DNA from: Neocallimastix lanati (nom. inval.)
Taxonomy: Eukaryota; Neocallimastigomycota; Neocallimastigomycetes; Neocallimastigales; Neocallimastigaceae
Assembly: GCA_016946835.1 (NCBI GenBank)
Contig: JACVTC010000654.1
Location: 1 to 13,315, forward strand
Direction: 5' to 3'
Length of the DNA: 13,315 nt
The translations under genes and the position numbers were made by a program. Numbering within the stretch: position 1 is the first letter of the stretch; every line of letters begins with the position of its first letter. Below the pieces are notes generated by a model. It did not search any database. It had not been told where the DNA came from and worked only from the letters and a program-made list of their open reading frames with translations. This document shows positions 6,001 through 13,315 of this stretch, one piece after another.

Positions 6001-7572
6001 ATGGTTGACGCTTCCAAAGTAAAACGTGATCTACCATATCTATGTGACTATGGTAAAGACATAGACACATGGATAGAAGATTTTAAGGGTGTCATGGAAA
6101 TGCATGACATCCAAGATTCATCTAGAATTTTTGTATGGCTAAAAATAGCCGTGGAGGCTGATGTGAGGAACGTTTTGAAATCATTAGTAACCGCTCGGAA
6201 TAATATCACAAGGTATCCAAACTATAAAGAAGTGCAATCAGCTATTGAAAAGTATATGGATATAAAACCAGCTGATAAATGCTCAGTTTTAAAAAATCTG
6301 AAAATAAAACCAAATGAAAATATAAAGAATTTTAACTACCGTTATTTAACCTTGTATCATCGATTAGATAGAGATTATCAGAAGATTATATCAGTCGATG
6401 ATTATTTAAATTCAATAAAATCAAGAATATATGTTCATTCTCAAATTCTCTTAGCCGAATGTGATACCTTGTCGGATGCTTTTGAAGTGGCTGTAAGAGC
6501 CGAGAAAGCCGAAAAAAGGACCATAGGAAATAATGAATTTCTCAACACTTCTATGGTCTTCCAAAATAATTCTAATTGTCAAAATTCTTTATTAGAACAT
6601 CCATTATATAGAGGATTGACCGAAGGAAATAGGGATTTAGATAATTCTATACAAAATGCGTATTATGTGGGCAATGCTGATCTGTTTTCTACTGGTCGAT
6701 ATCGTCAAGAAAGATTTAATTCAAGGTATAATAATAACAACAATAATAATAATCAATTTAGAAATTTTACTTGCTACCTCTGTGGCGAACCAGGTCACAA
6801 AGCAAGAGAATGTAACAAAAGAAATTTAAGAAATAAAAATAAATCTCTTAATTATAGTCAGGATCAGAATCAATTAATGACCTTCGGAAAATTTAATTCT
6901 GGATTTTATAATGAAAATAATTATAATAATAATGGAAATAGAATGTTTAATAACGGAAATAATGGAAATAATTATAATATTAATAATAATAATAATAATA
7001 ATAATAATTATAATACTCTATATGGTAATAATAATTATAACAGTAATTATAATAACAATAATAATTATAATAATTTCTATAACAGTAATATTAATAGTAG
7101 CAATAATAGTAATTATAATAATTTCAATAACAGTAACAATAATAATAATAATAATAATAATTTTGGTAACTATAATAATAATTCCAATAATAATAATATT
7201 AACAATGGTAATTATAATTTTAGGAACAACAACAATAGAGGAAAAAATAATTATAATAACAATAATAATTATAATAATAACAATTATAGCAATAATAATT
7301 ATATTAATAGCAATTATAACAATAATAATTATAATAACAATAATATGTATAATAACAATAATAATTATAATAGAAATAATAATTATAATAGTAATAGTAA
7401 TTATGGAAATAATAATTATAATACTAATAATACTAATTATGACAACTATAACAATGATAACTACAACAATGCAAGAAATATGGAGGAAATAAGAAATAAA
7501 AGTAATCCTAGGTACTTTGATAATCAAAATCCTCATCAGCAAAATATTAGAAGCGATAGCAATTTAAAATAG
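6001..7572 (+). CDS. gag: Element B Gag: capsid-like region, CCHC zinc knuckle, Asn/Tyr-rich tail (523 aa)
   Basis: Gag forms the virus-like particle and binds element RNA. Residues 1 to about 180 are a mostly helical, charged region of normal composition, like the capsid part of Ty3/gypsy Gag proteins. A zinc knuckle of the form C-X2-C-X4-H-X4-C lies at C258, C261, H266 and C271 (CYLCGEPGHKAREC). From about residue 303 to 490 the protein is almost only Asn and Tyr with scattered Gly, Ser and Phe, a prion-like composition. Gag proteins normally end soon after the knuckle, so this tail is an extension. The start ATG has A at -3 and G at +4 and is the first after the leader. The stop TAG at 7570-7572 directly follows the slippery heptamer T TTA AAA, and the -1 frame is open beyond it. 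Confidence 0.92.
   Translation: MVDASKVKRDLPYLCDYGKDIDTWIEDFKGVMEMHDIQDSSRIFVWLKIAVEADVRNVLKSLVTARNNITRYPNYKEVQSAIEKYMDIKPADKCSVLKNLKIKPNENIKNFNYRYLTLYHRLDRDYQKIISVDDYLNSIKSRIYVHSQILLAECDTLSDAFEVAVRAEKAEKRTIGNNEFLNTSMVFQNNSNCQNSLLEHPLYRGLTEGNRDLDNSIQNAYYVGNADLFSTGRYRQERFNSRYNNNNNNNNQFRNFTCYLCGEPGHKARECNKRNLRNKNKSLNYSQDQNQLMTFGKFNSGFYNENNYNNNGNRMFNNGNNGNNYNINNNNNNNNNYNTLYGNNNYNSNYNNNNNYNNFYNSNINSSNNSNYNNFNNSNNNNNNNNNFGNYNNNSNNNNINNGNYNFRNNNNRGKNNYNNNNNYNNNNYSNNNYINSNYNNNNYNNNNMYNNNNNYNRNNNYNSNSNYGNNNYNTNNTNYDNYNNDNYNNARNMEEIRNKSNPRYFDNQNPHQQNIRSDSNLK
7563..7569 (+). promoter_or_regulatory. Canonical -1 frameshift heptamer at the gag stop
   Basis: The gag codons AAT TTA AAA TAG contain T TTA AAA, which fits the X XXY YYZ rule for simultaneous -1 slippage in the correct register. 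A slip here replaces the TAG stop with ATA GAT TAT and enters the frame that leads to protease. A weak stem (GAAG 7582-7585 with CTTC 7591-7594) follows after 12 bases; it is short for a stimulatory structure. Confidence 0.6.
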
Positions 7573-8108
7573 ATTATGGGAGAAGGCCAACTTCCAGTAA
7601 ACAAACCACCCTTTTATGTATAAACAACGACAATTATTGTAATGATAACTTCCATAATCATTATAATAATAATAATAATAATATTAATGAACCTAATAAT
7701 TATAATGAAAATAATATATATTATAAGAATATTAAAAATAAAAATAATAATTTACTAATTAATAATAATGAAAGAAATGAAAATTATGGAAATAATGAAG
7801 AAATGGATATCAAGAATAAAGACAACAACTATAAAAACAATGAGAATATTTATTTAGTTAATAGAAAAGATAATTTTAATACCAATTCCAATGATAATGA
7901 TAATAATAATTATAATTATAATATTTATGATAATTATAATAGTAATAATAATTATTGCAATAAACCAAATTGTAACAATAACAATAATACTAATAATAAC
8001 AATAACTTTAATAATAAAAATAACCATAAAAATAACAAAAATAATAATTACACATATAATAATAATTACATTAATAATCGTTACAATAATGATAATAATA
8101 GTAATAGT

Positions 8109-8142
<34 letters not shown>

Positions 8143-8480
8143 GTAATGATAATCATAATAATAGTTATAATAATAATTATAATTTTGGTAATAATGGTAA
8201 TAATTATAATAATGATGATCATAATAATCGAGGTAATATTAATAACGATAATTATAATAATAGTAGTCATAGTTATATTAATAATAATAATAGTAATATT
8301 AATAATAATAGTGATATTAATAATAATGGTAACATTAATAATAATAATAGTAATTATAACAATAAGAATCTTAATAATAATTATAGTAATAGTGATTATT
8401 GTAATGATAATTATAATAATAACAATACTAATAATTACAATCATAATAATAATTATAAAAATTACAATAACTATAATTAA
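7569..8480 (+). pseudogene. Element B Gag-Pol linker, Asn-rich, reached by the -1 frame
   Basis: After the slippery heptamer the -1 frame is open for just over 300 codons to TAA at 8478-8480. The first dozens of codons (IDYGRRPTSSKQTTLLC and onward) have normal composition, which argues that this really was translated after gag; the first ATG in the frame is not until 7803. The rest is Asn-rich with Tyr, Lys, Asp and Ser. The TAA is followed in the same frame by the next coding segment with no other stop, so the two were probably one reading frame broken by a point change. No enzymatic domain is visible. In Gag-Pol polyproteins such a linker would be cut out by protease. Confidence 0.65.
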
Positions 8481-8498
8481 AATTATAATAATAGTATT

Positions 8499-9122
8499 AT
8501 GAAATGTATTAGTGATAATGCTAATATGAGAAATGATAATAATGATTATTATATCGATGATAATAATAATCATTATAATAATTGTAATAATCATTGTAAT
8601 AATAATATTAAGGATAATGATAATGAAAAAAATGATTATTATAATAACAATTATAATAAAAATAATAATAATAATGTTTATTTAAGAGATACCAATGAAG
8701 AATTCCAGGATGAAGTTGTTTTTGCTGCTCAGAGAAAAGGCAAACAAAATAAAGAAAAATATAAGGGGCCTTATAAAGAAAAACAAAGGCTTCATCTCAA
8801 AGATAATCCAGTTCCTATTCACACTCCAGCCATGAAACAAATAAATAATAATAATGATAATTATAATGATAGTAATAATAATGAGGAACTAAATAATAAT
8901 AAAATAATTGAAGGTGAATATCTTTCTTCTACAAAAAAGGTTAATTTTAGAGAAAATCCAGATATTATTGAAATTAATAATAATGGAAATATTCGAGATG
9001 AAGATAATATGAATTTAGAGGATGATCCAAATAATTTAAATTATAATAATAATAATAATCATAATATTAATATTGATGATTATAATAATAATATTAACAA
9101 TAATGACAATTCTAATAATATC

Positions 9123-9207
<85 letters not shown>

Positions 9208-10615
9208 TTAATGATAATATTAATACTAATAATGATAGTAATAATAACACAGAAAAATTGGAACATTTGGATATATCATATATAAACCAACCAAATATTT
9301 CAAACGCAAAAAAAATTAACAAATTAAATAGAATTAAAGAGATAATATCCAATACTACAAACGAAAATGAAAATGGAGGTAATACTAAGACGTCAAAATT
9401 AGAGAAACATATTAAAATGATCAATTTGGTCGATAATTATGATATAAATGACCTGGTTAAAGATGTTGCCAATATAGAAGTCAAACTTAAATTGGCACAC
9501 TTATTGGACTTATGTCCTAAATTTCGTACCGGGTTTAACAAAGAACAAAAATTAATTAAAAGTACCAGTAAAGAATTTTTAATAAATGCTTTATCATTGT
9601 TAAGCGACTATAAAGTTATAAAAGTAAATGGTACTATTGAAGGATCCTACGCAGAAATATTCTTAGATTCTTGTGCAAGTGTTAATTTAATTACTGCTGC
9701 TGCATTCGAGAAGTATAAAATAAATAAAACGGCCGTTGGAACTATTTCGGAAAGAATATTCCAGGCTTATTCTAATAATTATATTTCTTCGGATGTATAT
9801 GAATTAGAAATTGAAATAGGCGGCTACACTTTCAAAGACTATTTCAGAAAAATAGAAAAAGATGATATTTTCGACGTGTTAATTGGTATTGACACGCTTA
9901 AGAAAAATAGATTTGTGCTAGATTTAGTTGATGATACTTTATTACGTAAAAATGATAATGGTGATTTTATTGAACTTTCTAATTTAATGTATAATGTAAA
10001 TTTTTCTAATGTTAATGATTTAAATATTAATAAAAATGATTCTGAAAATTATGTTACGCGTTGTGATGGTATTATCAATTATTGTGCGTGTTCAAATTTT
10101 TTGTGTAATGATACTTCTAATATAAATATTAGTGATTTTGATAATTTAATATTATCTAATGATGAAGTTCTTAATAATAATGATTTATTTTCTATTGATA
10201 ATAATGTGTTATTTCTTAATAATGATTCAAAAATTTTTCCCGCTATTCTTTTAATAACTTCTGATGATAATTCATCTTTTGTTGATTTAAAATCTCTGCA
10301 AAATGATAAGAAAATTTCGCTTGTACACGACATATTATCTGAAGTACCTTCTTCTATTAGAGATTCAATTAAAATTTTATTTTTATCATACACGGATATT
10401 TTAGCTGTTAAAACAGACGATTTAGGTAATTCTAAATTATTTCCTCATAGAATTAATTTAGTTCCTGGTACTCACCCTGTTAAACAGAGAGCATATAGAC
10501 TCTCTAAAGTACAAGCAGATGCTCTAAAAAAAGAAATAATTAAACTCATTAACAATAAATTAATTGTTCCTTCAAATTCTCCTTGGTCTTCACCAGTTGT
10601 TCTTGTGTTAAAAAA

Positions 10616-10628
<13 letters not shown>
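8499..10628 (+). CDS. Element B Pol, first part: linker, aspartic protease, start of reverse transcriptase
   Basis: This is the direct in-frame continuation of the segment ending at 8480; the ATG at 8499 is simply the first one after the TAA, so initiation here is doubtful. Residues 1 to about 250 are an Asn-rich linker holding one charged conserved-looking block (about residues 65-110) and a 28-residue Asn run (209-236). A short domain with LKLAHLLDLCPKFR lies at about 330. The protease follows with the active site D390-S391-C392-A393 and ends with FDVLIGIDTLKKNRF. A second linker leads to the start of reverse transcriptase (GTHPVKQRAYR at 657). The frame ends at TAA 10626-10628, twelve bases after an eight-A run where the RT motif K-K-N-G continues in the -1 frame, so this is a broken or frameshifted pol. 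Confidence 0.85.
9123..9203 (+). repeat. Pure AAT microsatellite, 27 units, coding for Asn
   Basis: Twenty-seven uninterrupted AAT codons followed by one AAC lie in the Gag-protease linker of element B. The run is in frame, and lack of interruptions suggests recent slippage growth. Confidence 0.97.

Positions 10629-13315
<2,687 letters not shown>

Noticed and set aside
6911-7542. Long Ile-rich open frames on both strands across the Gag tail (also 7854-8594 and 9036-9424)
   Set aside because: They are other-frame readings of AAT/TAT repeats (ATA, ATT), which rarely make stop codons; they have no domain, and the overlapping Asn frame connects to real domains.
8478-8480. Programmed readthrough of the TAA stop
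   Set aside because: The following bases (AAT TAT) do not resemble known leaky contexts and no downstream structure is apparent; a point mutation is simpler.
7018-9203. CRISPR-like or satellite array from the regular AAT/AATTAT repeats
   Set aside because: There are no unique spacers between constant repeats; the pattern is a codon-level microsatellite in an open frame.

Overview
The window is extremely AT-rich eukaryotic DNA filled almost entirely by two different Ty3/gypsy-type LTR retrotransposons. Both lie on the + strand, head to tail, with about 0.76 kb of non-element DNA between them. Standard-code reading frames, long asparagine tracts written almost only as AAT, and the lack of any bacterial-style gene point to an AT-rich lower eukaryote. 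An anaerobic gut fungus (Neocallimastigomycota) fits best, but this is inference from composition; a dictyostelid or another AT-rich protist is not excluded. No ordinary host gene, tRNA, rRNA or CRISPR array was recognised.

Element A (1-4273) enters the window downstream of its Gag domain. Its Gag-protease linker and protease survive only as frame-broken pieces (2-1123). Its pol ORF (1147-3957) is open and keeps every catalytic motif of reverse transcriptase, RNase H and integrase. It is followed by a G-rich polypurine-like tract and a 293-bp 3' LTR (3981-4273) bounded by the perfect inverted ends TGATAAAG/CTTTATCA.

The spacer (4274-5032) holds AT-rich DNA, a short coding-like fragment on the minus strand (4615-4713) next to two small hairpins, and an A/T minisatellite with a 42-bp period.

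Element B (5033 to beyond the right edge) starts with a proposed 721-bp 5' LTR (5033-5753, ends TGATAC/GTATCA). An isolated GC-rich hairpin and primer-binding-site candidate (5701-5784) sit at the LTR/leader junction. Then come gag (6001-7572, capsid-like region, CCHC knuckle, giant Asn/Tyr-rich tail) and a second part read in the -1 frame. The -1 frame runs 7569-8480, is interrupted by one in-frame TAA, and continues 8499-10628 with the protease and the start of reverse transcriptase. At an eight-A run inside reverse transcriptase the frame slips by -1 again and stays open from 10616 to the right edge (RT, RNase H, a 433-codon Asn/Lys-rich insert, integrase zinc finger). The integrase core and 3' LTR lie outside.

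The points most worth a second look are: the canonical slippery heptamer T TTA AAA placed directly before the gag stop codon; a second slippery-type A run inside RT; the GC-rich hairpin at the primer site, which could reflect self-priming or a U5-leader stem; asparagine expansion confined to inter-domain linkers; and a protease active-site motif Asp-Ser/Thr-Cys in both elements in place of Asp-Ser/Thr-Gly.
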